Shown here: positions 23,743-32,106 of the stretch, one piece after another | Position numbering within the stretch: position 1 is the first letter of the stretch | Layout: each line of letters begins with the position of its first letter | From: Cryobacterium arcticum | Lineage (GTDB): Bacteria > Actinomycetota > Actinomycetes > Actinomycetales > Microbacteriaceae | NCBI RefSeq assembly: GCF_001679725.1 | Contig: NZ_CP016282.1 | Location: forward strand, 3,720,001-3,784,000 | Length of the DNA: 64,000 nt | Direction of reading: 5' to 3' | Notes under the pieces: model-generated | The model's input: the letters and a program-made list of their open reading frames with translations, nothing else | Databases searched by the model: none | What the model was told of the DNA's origin: nothing | Made by a program: the position numbers and the translations under genes

Positions 23743-25860
23743 TCAGAGTCGTTCGAGTTCGATCAGGATCGCGGTCTCCGGTTGCAGGATCGGCGGACGC
23801 AAACCGATCTGCGCGAGCGCCGCCCCGGTGGTTTCCAGCCCGGTCAACCAGCGCGGTTGCTGCGCCTGGGTGGTGCCCGCCGCGCCGGCCGGCTCCGCCA
23901 GTCGCACCCGATACACCGCCTCGGCCTCGAGCCCGGGCAGCAGGATTCGCGGCGGGTTACTGGGGCCGGGCGCCGAGAGCTGCACATAGGCGAACACGGC
24001 CTCGGCGCCATTCTGCGCCACCACGCCGTGCACGAACGCCGTATCGTCGGGCTGCTCCACTCGCACGACCCGCCCCGAGTGCAGCAGGGCGCGCTTGTCT
24101 TTGTAGTACGCGGCCCAGGATGCGAGGGCCGCGCGTTCGGTCGGGGTGGCCTCGGTAATGTCCCACTCAATGCCGGCGTGCCCGAACAGTGCCGTGATCG
24201 CCCGGAACGAGAGGGCATGCGTGCGCCCCGTGGTGTGCGAGTGCGTCGGCCCGATGTGGGTGCCGAGCAGTTCCGGCGGGATGGCGAACTGGGTGTACCG
24301 CTGGATGTACTGGCGTTCGAGCGCGTCGTTGCAGTCCGAGGTCCAGAACCGGTCGGCGTGCTGAGCCATGCCCAGATCGACCCGGCCACCGCCCGAGGAA
24401 CAGGACTCGATCTCCAGCCGCGGGTGGCGGTGCTTGAGCTCGTCGAAGAGCCGGTAGATCGCTTCCGTCTGGCGGTGCACCGCAGCCACCCCGAGGTGGG
24501 CGGGTTCGGTGAGCACCCGGTTGTGGTCCCACTTGATGTAGCTGATGCCGTATTCCGTGAGGATCGCGTCGACCTGGCCCAGCACGTGCGCATAGGCGCC
24601 CGGGTGGCTGAGATCGAGCACCTGCTGGTGCCGGGCTTCCGGCGGCACACGCCCGCCGGCCTGGAAGATCCACTCGGGGTGGGCACGGTAGACGTCGGAA
24701 TCGGCATTGACCATCTCGCCCTCGAACCAGAGCCCGAATTCCATCCCGGCCGCCGCCACCCGGTCGGCCAGCGGGTGCAGCCCATCCGGCCAGACGGCGG
24801 TATCCACCACCCAGTCGCCGAGCCCGGCGAAGTCGTTGCGACGACCGAGGAACCAGCCGTCGTCGAGAACGAATCTCTCAACGCCCACCTCGGCCGCCAC
24901 ATCGACGAGGGCGCCCAGCTTGACCAGGTCGTGGTCGAAGTACACGGCCTCCCACACGTTGAGCGTCAACGGTCGCGGCCGCACCGGATGCTGCGGACGG
25001 GCGCGCAACCACCGGTGCAGCCGGTCGGTCATGCCGTCGATCCCCGTGGAGGAGTAGGTGGCTGCGACCGTCGGGGCGACGTAGCTCGCGCCAGGCGGCA
25101 GGATGGATTCGCCCGGCAGCAGGAGTTCACCGGCGCCGAAGGAGGTCTGCCCGGTCGGCAGCCGTTCCACCAGGTGGCGGGTGTTGCCGCTCCAGAGCAG
25201 GCCCGTGCTCCACACCGACCCGGTCTGATAGTCGGCCCCGTCGCTGAGGGCGAGTTGCACGATCGTGTAGTCGTGGCCGGAGCGGCCCTCGCGGATCTCG
25301 CGTGCCCAGGTACCCACCTGGATCGGGCGGCGCTGCGGTTGGCGTTCCTTGAGCCAGCGACCGGTGAAGTCGAGGGTCTCGGTGGCGGCATCGGGCAGCG
25401 GCAGCCAGGTGGTGAGCTCGGTCAGGTCGAACGGGGTGTCACCGTCGTTGGTGACGCTCTGTTCGATCAGGAGCACGCCGGCCGGTTGCAGGTCGAAGCT
25501 GACGCGCACGGTGAGGCCGGCGACGGCATCCGTCGACTCGACGACCAGGCTGTGTGCTGTCGCCTCGACCCGGCTGATGCCGAACAACTGCGACCAGTCG
25601 GCGCCGTTCCGGTGTCCGAGCACGGCCGGCCGGCCAAGGAACCCCCGGGCGTTCTCCCGCCAGAGGCCGGGACGCTCGGGGTCGTCGATGTTCGACTGGG
25701 GCACGCCGTCGTGCAGCAGCTCGGCCAGCTCGCCGGTGCCGAGTTCAGCACCCCAGTGGTCGATGACCGGCGTTCCACTGGACAGGTCGACACGGAGGGA
25801 CACCCCGTCGGCGACGAGTTCGATGAGGGTGTCGGGGGCGCGGGTCACGGACTGGGTCAC
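23743..25860 (-). CDS. Alpha-galactosidase, GH36 family (second copy)
   Basis: A 705-residue GH36 enzyme. It has LDDGWFLGRRNDF, GLWFEGEMVNADSD, the nucleophile Asp in IKWDHNRVL, and ESCSSGGGRVDLG followed by the acid/base Asp in SDCNDALER. It starts at GTG 25860 with AAGGA seven bases upstream. An in-frame ATG at 25950 would run through the terminator hairpin and is rejected. It is the last gene of a permease-permease-binding protein-hydrolase cluster. It is clearly diverged from the copy at 7227, so the two enzymes probably handle different galactosides. Confidence 0.92.
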   Translation of the reverse strand: MTQSVTRAPDTLIELVADGVSLRVDLSSGTPVIDHWGAELGTGELAELLHDGVPQSNIDDPERPGLWRENARGFLGRPAVLGHRNGADWSQLFGISRVEATAHSLVVESTDAVAGLTVRVSFDLQPAGVLLIEQSVTNDGDTPFDLTELTTWLPLPDAATETLDFTGRWLKERQPQRRPIQVGTWAREIREGRSGHDYTIVQLALSDGADYQTGSVWSTGLLWSGNTRHLVERLPTGQTSFGAGELLLPGESILPPGASYVAPTVAATYSSTGIDGMTDRLHRWLRARPQHPVRPRPLTLNVWEAVYFDHDLVKLGALVDVAAEVGVERFVLDDGWFLGRRNDFAGLGDWVVDTAVWPDGLHPLADRVAAAGMEFGLWFEGEMVNADSDVYRAHPEWIFQAGGRVPPEARHQQVLDLSHPGAYAHVLGQVDAILTEYGISYIKWDHNRVLTEPAHLGVAAVHRQTEAIYRLFDELKHRHPRLEIESCSSGGGRVDLGMAQHADRFWTSDCNDALERQYIQRYTQFAIPPELLGTHIGPTHSHTTGRTHALSFRAITALFGHAGIEWDITEATPTERAALASWAAYYKDKRALLHSGRVVRVEQPDDTAFVHGVVAQNGAEAVFAYVQLSAPGPSNPPRILLPGLEAEAVYRVRLAEPAGAAGTTQAQQPRWLTGLETTGAALAQIGLRPPILQPETAILIELERL

Positions 25861-25904
25861 GGCTGGTTCCTTGCGGTCGAGAGGTGAGGTGCAGGGGGTG
25901 GTGC

Positions 25905-25942
25905 GCCGATCGGCTGGGTTGGTGGGAACCCAGCCGATCGGC
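25905..25942 (-). terminator. Intercistronic hairpin between binding protein and alpha-galactosidase
   Basis: Arms GCCGATCGGCTGGGTT and AACCCAGCCGATCGGC pair perfectly over 16 bases around a 6-base loop. It lies after the stop of the binding-protein gene and before the GTG of the alpha-galactosidase. It may terminate most transcripts or stabilise the upstream message, giving more binding protein than enzyme. Confidence 0.75.
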
Positions 25943-25961
25943 TCTCGCAATAGTGCGGGTG

Positions 25962-27305
25962 TTACTTGAAGAGCGCGTTGACCTGCTCGTTCACGGCCGT
26001 CATGGAACTGGCCTTCGTCTTGCCCGACATGATCGATTCCATCGCCGGGGTCACCAGGGCCAGCACATCGGAGCGGTGGTCGGTGATCGAGTAGAGGAAG
26101 GTGGTCTTATCGTCGACCTGCATGATGAACGGGCTCACGTCGATGTCCTTGGCGGCGAAGGCCGCCACGGCCTTGTCGGTCGCCGTGGTGATGGCGGGGA
26201 AGACGACGGCGGCATCGGCGACGACGTCCTGGCAGGCGCTTGAGCCGAGGTACTTCACCCAGTCCCAGGACTCATCCGGGTGCTTGGTGCCGGCCCAGAT
26301 GTTGTCGGCCAGACCATTGAGCATCGAAGCGCGCTCACCACTCGGACCCACGGGGGTGGGGGCGATGGCCGGGGTGAAGGTGTCGCTGGCCGAGCCGAAC
26401 ACGGCGCCGGTCATCCACGAGCCGTTGCCCACCATGGCGGCCTTGCCTGCGGCGAGCTGGTCGGCCCAGCCGATACCCGTCTGCGCTTCGAAGGTGGGCA
26501 TGTAGCCCTTCTCTACCAGCGAGTACCACCAGTCGATGGTGTCCTGGAAGGCCGGGGAGTCGAAGTTGTACTCGTCGCCCCAGGCGCCGTTGGTCTCGTC
26601 CCAACCGTTGGTGTGGGTCAGGTAGGCCCACTGGGTCTGGCCGTCGGCGCCGCCGGAGTTCTCCATCCACAGGCCGTAGGTCGCCACGCTGGTCTTGTCG
26701 AAGCCGGCCTCGTCGCCTCGTACACCGTTGGTGTCGACGGTGAGGTGCGCGATGGCGGCCTCGTAGCTGCCGCCGTCTTCGGGGTTCCAGTCCAGGGCGC
26801 CCAGCTGCTCGGCGGTGAGCCCGGCGGCGTCGGTGAACTGCTTGTTGTAGAACAGGGCGACGGTGTCGAAGTCCTTGGGCAGCCCGTACTGCTTGTCGTC
26901 CGACCCCTTCCAGAGGTCGGCGAGACCGGCCTGGTAGACAGAGAGGTCGACCCCGTCGGCCTTGATGTAGTCGTCGAGCGGCAGGATCTGCTCGTTGAGC
27001 ATGAATTCGGGGAAGTTGGCCAGGTGGCCGGTGAAGACATCGTAGTTTTCACCCGAGACGAAGCCGGTGTTGATCTTGTTCCAGTAGTCGTCCCAGCCCA
27101 GCTGCTCCACATCGACGGTGATGGTGGGGTTGGCCGCGTGGAAGTCCGCCGCGCACTGCTCGTAAGCGGGCAGCTGGTTCGCGTCCCACAGGCCGTAGGA
27201 CAGGGTGACTCCTTCGGCCGAATCGGAGCCCGCTGACGCGGAGCATCCGGTGAGGACGAGAGGAATCGCGGCGAGGGTCAGGATCGCCAGTCGGTTCTTC
27301 TTCAT
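25962..27305 (-). CDS. Sugar ABC transporter substrate-binding lipoprotein
   Basis: A 447-residue family 1 solute-binding protein. The signal peptide is MKKNRLAILTLAAIPLVLTG with lipobox LTGC (Cys at residue 21), so it is a membrane-anchored lipoprotein. The mature part begins VTLSYGLWDANQLPAYEQC and contains GLPKDFDTVALFYNKQF, typical of oligosaccharide-binding proteins. It lies between the permease pair and the alpha-galactosidase. An alpha-galactoside ligand is inferred from context. Confidence 0.9.
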   Translation of the reverse strand: MKKNRLAILTLAAIPLVLTGCSASAGSDSAEGVTLSYGLWDANQLPAYEQCAADFHAANPTITVDVEQLGWDDYWNKINTGFVSGENYDVFTGHLANFPEFMLNEQILPLDDYIKADGVDLSVYQAGLADLWKGSDDKQYGLPKDFDTVALFYNKQFTDAAGLTAEQLGALDWNPEDGGSYEAAIAHLTVDTNGVRGDEAGFDKTSVATYGLWMENSGGADGQTQWAYLTHTNGWDETNGAWGDEYNFDSPAFQDTIDWWYSLVEKGYMPTFEAQTGIGWADQLAAGKAAMVGNGSWMTGAVFGSASDTFTPAIAPTPVGPSGERASMLNGLADNIWAGTKHPDESWDWVKYLGSSACQDVVADAAVVFPAITTATDKAVAAFAAKDIDVSPFIMQVDDKTTFLYSITDHRSDVLALVTPAMESIMSGKTKASSMTAVNEQVNALFK

Positions 27306-27357
27306 GGTCGTGTTCTCTTTCTCTTGGGGTTCTGGTGCGGGATGGGGAGGGGCGCGG

Positions 27358-28314
27358 TTACTTGACGCCGGAAGACTGGATGGAGCCCACGATCTTGCGA
27401 CCGAAGACGAGCATCAGAATGAAGATGGGCACGGCGGCAACCAGGGCTCCGGCCATCAGGCCGGCCCAATCGGGGTTGCCCTGCGGGGTCTGAGATTTGA
27501 AGATGCCCAGGCCCACGGTGAGCAGCTTGGAGGTCTCGCTCTGGCCTACGAGGAATGGCCAGAGATAGTCGTTCCAGTACTGGATGAACTGCAGGATGCC
27601 CAGGGTGATGATCTGCGGCCACGCCAGTGGCACGACGATCCGGCTGAAGATGCGCCAGTGATTGGCGCCGTCGATCACGGCCGCCTCGATGATGCTGCGG
27701 TTCACACCCAGGAAGAATTGCCGCAGGAAGAAGATCGCGAACGGGGTCATGAACATCGCCGGCAGTGCGATGCCGAGGATGCTGTTGAGCAGCCCGAGGT
27801 CTTTCACCAGGATGAAGTTGGGCAGCAGGGTGAAGATCCCGGGCACCATGAGGGCGATGAGGAAGATCGCGAAGACCTTGTCGCGGCCCTTCCAATTGAG
27901 CAGGGCGAACGAGTATGCGGCCATCGAGCTGAAAGTGACCTGCAGCACCGTGATGAGGGTGCAGGCCAGCACCGAGTTCAGCATGTACTGGCCGAAATTG
28001 ATCGATGCGCCGGAGCCGCCCTCGGCCAGCGCCTCTTCGGTTGTGGCCAGGCCCAGCACCCGCTGCAGGGGGCCGAAGGTGAAGTCCACCGGCAACAGGC
28101 TGAGCGGTTCGGAGAACATGGCCCGGTTGTTGCTGAAGGCAGTGCGGAACATCCAGTAGATCGGGAACAGCGTGATGAGGATCACGATGACCAGGGCGAG
28201 CCGGCCGAAGAACAGGGAGACCTTGGACTTGGCCAGTGCGGCATCCTCCACGTTCGACGCACGCTTGGCGGAGAGGGACGGACGCTTGGGCGTCTTGAAG
28301 GCGATGATGGCCAT
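27358..28314 (-). CDS. Sugar ABC transporter permease (MalG type)
   Basis: A 318-residue membrane protein with about six transmembrane helices. The EAA loop is IEAAVIDGANHWRIFSRIVV, and the C-terminal part has FIQYWNDYLWPFLVGQS, both typical of CUT1 MalG subunits. A basic cytoplasmic N-terminus precedes the first helix. It starts 4 bases after the stop of the MalF-type permease and precedes the binding-protein gene by 52 bases. No ATPase gene accompanies it. Confidence 0.9.
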   Translation of the reverse strand: MAIIAFKTPKRPSLSAKRASNVEDAALAKSKVSLFFGRLALVIVILITLFPIYWMFRTAFSNNRAMFSEPLSLLPVDFTFGPLQRVLGLATTEEALAEGGSGASINFGQYMLNSVLACTLITVLQVTFSSMAAYSFALLNWKGRDKVFAIFLIALMVPGIFTLLPNFILVKDLGLLNSILGIALPAMFMTPFAIFFLRQFFLGVNRSIIEAAVIDGANHWRIFSRIVVPLAWPQIITLGILQFIQYWNDYLWPFLVGQSETSKLLTVGLGIFKSQTPQGNPDWAGLMAGALVAAVPIFILMLVFGRKIVGSIQSSGVK

Positions 28315-28318
28315 GGTG

Positions 28319-29260
28319 CTATCTCTCCAGGTCTGACTCGTTGGCGCGCAGCAGCTTGTTCTGCACCAGGGCGATGGCGGCGAGCAGGATCATCAGGATC
28401 ACGGCCAGGGCAGAGGCATAGCCGAAGTCGAGTCGCTCAAAGGCGCGTTGGTAGATGTAGTAGTTGATGGCCCGAGTGGCGTCGATGGGGCCTCCGCCGG
28501 TGGTGACGGCGATGGTGTCGAAGATCTGGAACGAGCCGACGACCGTGACGACGAGCACAAACGCGAGCACCGGCCGCAGAAGCGGCAGGGTCACGCTGCG
28601 GAACACACGCCATTCACCGGCGCCGTCGACCTCGGCGGCCTCGTAGACGTCGCGCGGGATCGCCTGAAGTCCGGCGAAGAGCAGCAGGGCCGTGTAGCCC
28701 AGGTGCCGCCAGACGTTGACCATGGCGATGGTGCCCATCGCGAGGTCCTCGTTGCCGAAGAACCCGATCTTGCCGAGGCCGAAGTTGTCCAAGGCCGCGT
28801 TGATGAGGCCGAGGTTGTAGTCGGCCAGCCAGAACCAGACCAGCGCCACAATCACGTTGGCGATCAGGTAGGGCAGCATGATCACTCCACGCACCACCAT
28901 CGAGCGGGTGAAGCGCTGCATCAGCACGGCCAGGGCCAGCGCCGCGACGGTCTGCACTCCGACGTTGATGACCACGTACTCGAGGGTCACCTTGAGCGAG
29001 TTCCAGAACACCGGGTCGGCCGCGATCGCGATGTAGTTGTCCAGGCCGATGAACGTGGGGGCCCGCAGCAGGTTGTAGTCCGTGAAGCTGAGGTACAGGC
29101 CGCGCAGTGTGGGCCAGGCGAAGAACGCCAGGAAGCCGATGCTCGCCGGGACGAGGAAGAGGATCGCTGCTCGCGTCTGCGAGTCCCTGCGTCCGGTCTT
29201 CACTCTGAGTGTTCTCCGAGTCGCGAGCGACGCGGGTTCCTTCAGTGCGGTCACCACCAT
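28319..29260 (-). CDS. Sugar ABC transporter permease (MalF type)
   Basis: A 313-residue permease and first gene of the second alpha-galactoside locus. The start at ATG 29260 has GGAGG spaced seven bases upstream; an upstream in-frame ATG at 29326 would place the operator palindrome inside the gene. The EAA loop is YEAAEVDGAGEWRVFRSVTL, and VTTGGGPIDATRAINYYIY is the usual C-terminal segment. About six transmembrane helices are visible. Confidence 0.9.
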   Translation of the reverse strand: MVVTALKEPASLATRRTLRVKTGRRDSQTRAAILFLVPASIGFLAFFAWPTLRGLYLSFTDYNLLRAPTFIGLDNYIAIAADPVFWNSLKVTLEYVVINVGVQTVAALALAVLMQRFTRSMVVRGVIMLPYLIANVIVALVWFWLADYNLGLINAALDNFGLGKIGFFGNEDLAMGTIAMVNVWRHLGYTALLLFAGLQAIPRDVYEAAEVDGAGEWRVFRSVTLPLLRPVLAFVLVVTVVGSFQIFDTIAVTTGGGPIDATRAINYYIYQRAFERLDFGYASALAVILMILLAAIALVQNKLLRANESDLER

Positions 29261-29294
29261 GGGACGGCCTCCATAACTTCGTTGTTGAGAGAGA

Positions 29295-29313
29295 TCCTTG
29301 CATGCTGCAAGGA
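29295..29313. promoter_or_regulatory. Operator palindrome upstream of the second alpha-galactoside ABC operon
   Basis: Arms TCCTTGCA and TGCAAGGA pair perfectly around TGC. It lies 35 bases upstream of the first permease start, where a repressor would act. No regulator gene is adjacent on this side, so the cognate protein (LacI or ROK type) is probably encoded elsewhere. A weaker inverted repeat TAGTGA/TCACTA also lies in the AT-rich stretch near 29378-29400. Confidence 0.6.
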
Positions 29314-29505
29314 ACTTCGTCAACACACTCGGCCAAACCGTTACATTTGCCGCACTCGTCCCTCATCGCGTGGAGTATTTAGTGATTTTCGCCTCACTAT
29401 TTTCAATCACGAAATGAAGTGACGTGGATGGCCGGGCACATCGAGAGACGTCAAGCCCGTGAATGGGCGCCCCGAAGAGCCCGGTCTTCCCGACCGTTCA
29501 GTCCC

Positions 29506-31083
29506 TCACCGGCGACGGATGCCGTCCCAGCTGCGATCGCCGAGCAGCCGGGTGAGACCTACGAAGACACCCGCGACCACGACCGCCGCCGCGGCCAGGA
29601 GCGCCGCCCGGCCGACAAAACCCACCGGGGCGCCGACGACGGACACCAGAATCGAACCGGCCGCGGCGCTGACGCCCGCGGCGGTGAGGAGCCGCAGGTA
29701 GTACAGGACCTCGTGCGGTCGTCGCGCGGGCAGGTGGCCGCGCATCCGGAATGTGCGCCGGAGCGCGAGGTGGGCGGTCAGCCAGCCGGCGAGGTTGGCG
29801 ACGGAGATGCCCGCCGCGATGCCGAGCACGGTGGACTCCGGGGGCAGCAGCAGGGCCGCCGCCGATCCGGCCGCGGAGAGCCCGGCGATGACGAGTTGGG
29901 TGCAGAACGGCCCCCGGGCATCCTGCAGGGCGAAGGACGTGCGGTTGAGCACGTAGGCCTGGCTGAAGCCCACCAGTCCGAGTGACAGCACCGCGAGAAC
30001 ATGTCCGACGACCGCGCTGCCGAAGATCAGCTGGGTGAGCAGCGGCCCCACGGCCACGAAGAGGGCAGCGGCGGCGATTGACACGTAGGCGACCGGCCGG
30101 GTCGCCACCGACGAGTGCTTGTCGGTCTCCGCCAGATCGTTCCGGCCGGCCAGTGCGCTCATCCGGGTGTAGAGCGCCGTGGTCAGGGACACCGTGACGA
30201 TGCCGTGCGGTAGCAGTGCCAGGAGGTAAGCGAGCGAGAGCGAATTCAGGCTGGCCCCGTCCACTTCCATCCGATTGAGGGCATGCCCCGCGTTGTTGGC
30301 GACGTTGGCGGTGACCAGGTATGCCGCCTGGCCGGCCACCACGCCGAGCAGTGTCCAGCCGGCCACGGTCGACATCTGGCCGAGCCCGCCGACACCCCAC
30401 CGGAATCGCATACGGAACCCGATCTGGCGCAGCGGAATGATCAGGAGCAGCGCCTGCACCGCGATGGCGAGGGTGGCGGAGCCCGCGAGCACCGCGATCA
30501 TGAGGGGGCTCCACGAGGCGGCGTCGTCCAGCCCGGACGGCAGCGCCAGCAGGAACACCAGAATGCCGGCGATGCCGAGCAGATTAGAGATCGCGGGCGC
30601 CCAGGCGGGGGCGCCGAACACGCCGCGGGCGTTCAGCATCTGGGACAAGACGGCGAAGGCGATCAGGAAGAACACCTGCGGCAGGCACCAATAGGCCATC
30701 GAGGTCGCGAGGGTGCGCCACTCGTCCGACCAACCCACCGTGTAGGCCGCCACGATGGCCGGGGCACAGAGGGTGAGCAGCACGGTGGCAGCGGCGCCGC
30801 CCACGAGCACCACGGTGAGTAGCCGGTCGGTGTTCTCCCGGCCGACGGGCCCGGCGTCCAGGTTCCGCACGATCTGGGGCACGAGCACCGCACCGAGCAC
30901 ACCGCCGGCGATCAGCGCGAAGAGATACGTGGGGGCCGTGTTCGCGGTCTCGAAGGCTTGGCCGCCCGCATAGTCGCTCGTCGCGCCGATGGCAGCGACA
31001 AGCAGAATCGTCTTCACGAACCCCAGGCCCCGCGACACGAAGGTCGCGACCATCATCGATCCGATCGAACGTCGCACGCTCAC
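29506..31083 (-). CDS. MurJ/MviN-like lipid flippase
   Basis: A 525-residue polytopic membrane protein of the MOP superfamily with about 14 hydrophobic segments. It opens RRSIGSMMVATFVSRGLGFV and continues KTILLVAAIG, the first-helix pattern of MurJ, which flips lipid II for peptidoglycan synthesis. GRENTDRLLTVVLVGG and NARGVFGAPAWAPAISNLL also fit. The GTG at 31083 is chosen; the longer frame starts with a non-hydrophobic leader. It is not next to the usual parA/trxB neighbours of actinobacterial murJ, so it may be a second flippase for another polyprenyl-linked substrate. Confidence 0.78.
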   Translation of the reverse strand: MSVRRSIGSMMVATFVSRGLGFVKTILLVAAIGATSDYAGGQAFETANTAPTYLFALIAGGVLGAVLVPQIVRNLDAGPVGRENTDRLLTVVLVGGAAATVLLTLCAPAIVAAYTVGWSDEWRTLATSMAYWCLPQVFFLIAFAVLSQMLNARGVFGAPAWAPAISNLLGIAGILVFLLALPSGLDDAASWSPLMIAVLAGSATLAIAVQALLLIIPLRQIGFRMRFRWGVGGLGQMSTVAGWTLLGVVAGQAAYLVTANVANNAGHALNRMEVDGASLNSLSLAYLLALLPHGIVTVSLTTALYTRMSALAGRNDLAETDKHSSVATRPVAYVSIAAAALFVAVGPLLTQLIFGSAVVGHVLAVLSLGLVGFSQAYVLNRTSFALQDARGPFCTQLVIAGLSAAGSAAALLLPPESTVLGIAAGISVANLAGWLTAHLALRRTFRMRGHLPARRPHEVLYYLRLLTAAGVSAAAGSILVSVVGAPVGFVGRAALLAAAAVVVAGVFVGLTRLLGDRSWDGIRRR

Positions 31084-31209
31084 AGCGGATGCCCCGCACC
31101 AGCCCGGCAGAGTCGGCACGCCGACGTATGTTCCCCCATGCGCCCAGCGTCCCACAACCCGAAGCCTCCACGGTTGCATAACTCATTGGCAAGTGAAAGA
31201 CTCAACCAC

Positions 31210-31677
31210 ATGGAAAGTAATCCGATGGCCCGGGAAGATTCGACGGGAGCCCAGGCGTCCCTCAACGCGATCGCGGCGGATAGGCGGCAACTCGCTGTGC
31301 GGGCGAAGGCACCGGGATGGATGTACCCGATTCTGGGGCTGTCCACCGCCGGTATCGTCGCGTCGCCCGTGATCGCCGATCCGGTCTGGATGCTGATCCT
31401 CATCGCTGGCGCCTGCGCCGTCGTCGTCGCCCTCGAATATGCCTACAAGAAGCAAACGGGCCTGTCCACCAACCGGGTTCCCGGGCCACGCAGCCTGCTG
31501 ATCCTGATCGGGATGGGTGCGGTGGTGCTGGCGATGCTCTCCGCGTCGTCCCTTGTCACCACTATTGACCAGCCCGCCTGGGTGATCGCGACCGCGGCGA
31601 TCGGCTTCCTGACCATGTTCCCGGGCGGCTTGCTCTACGACCGAATCTACGCAGCGGAGTTGCAGCGTGGGCTCTGA
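31210..31677 (+). CDS. Hypothetical membrane protein paired with a winged-helix regulator
   Basis: A 155-residue protein with four predicted transmembrane segments (about residues 35-50, 55-75, 95-115, 122-142) after a charged N-terminus. I do not recognise a functional domain. The start is ATG 31210 or ATG 31225; neither has a strong ribosome site. It overlaps the downstream winged-helix gene by 11 bases, so the pair is co-translated. Small membrane protein plus HTH_34-type regulator pairs are common in actinobacteria. Confidence 0.65.
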   Translation: MESNPMAREDSTGAQASLNAIAADRRQLAVRAKAPGWMYPILGLSTAGIVASPVIADPVWMLILIAGACAVVVALEYAYKKQTGLSTNRVPGPRSLLILIGMGAVVLAMLSASSLVTTIDQPAWVIATAAIGFLTMFPGGLLYDRIYAAELQRGL

Positions 31678-32011
31678 CGCACGCTTCGACGAGTCCATCC
31701 ACGCGCCCACCCGGCTGCGACTCTGCGCGTTGCTCCGGCCGGTGGACTATGCCGAATTCTCGACCATCACGGCGACCCTGGCAGTCAGCGAGGCGAATCT
31801 TTCCAAGACGATCAAGAACCTGGTCGATCTCGGCTACGTCGCCACGTCGAAGGAGACGTCCCCGGACCGACCGGATTCACGCCGCCGCACGAACGTGTCG
31901 CTGACCGGCAGGGGCCGCCTGGCCTTCGACCGGCACCTCGCCGCACTGCAGGACCTGGCCGACTCGTCGCGCGTCGACGCCATCCCCACCGCTCCACCGC
32001 CCGTGCCGTAA
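31667..32011 (+). CDS. Winged-helix (MarR/HTH_34-like) transcriptional regulator
   Basis: A 114-residue single-domain DNA-binding protein. It has the opening IHAPTRLRLCALLRPVDYAE, a recognition helix region VSEANLSKTIKNLVDLGYV, and a wing SRRRTNVSLTGRGRLAFDRH. These fit the winged-helix family that lacks a ligand domain. It starts at GTG inside the preceding membrane-protein gene, so translation is coupled. It probably autoregulates the pair. Confidence 0.82.
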   Translation: MGSDARFDESIHAPTRLRLCALLRPVDYAEFSTITATLAVSEANLSKTIKNLVDLGYVATSKETSPDRPDSRRRTNVSLTGRGRLAFDRHLAALQDLADSSRVDAIPTAPPPVP

Positions 32012-32106
32012 GCAGGCGATGCGTTCCTGTCGCCAGAGGCACACCTTGTCTGGTGTTCGCCGCGTGCGCGGCGAAGCGACCGGGCCCCGCCACCCAGAAT
32101 GGACCC

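Noticed and set aside
23725..25887. A 720-codon open frame opposite the second alpha-galactosidase
   Set aside because: Antisense shadow of a GC-rich gene; it has no recognisable domain, while the opposite strand carries complete GH36 motifs.
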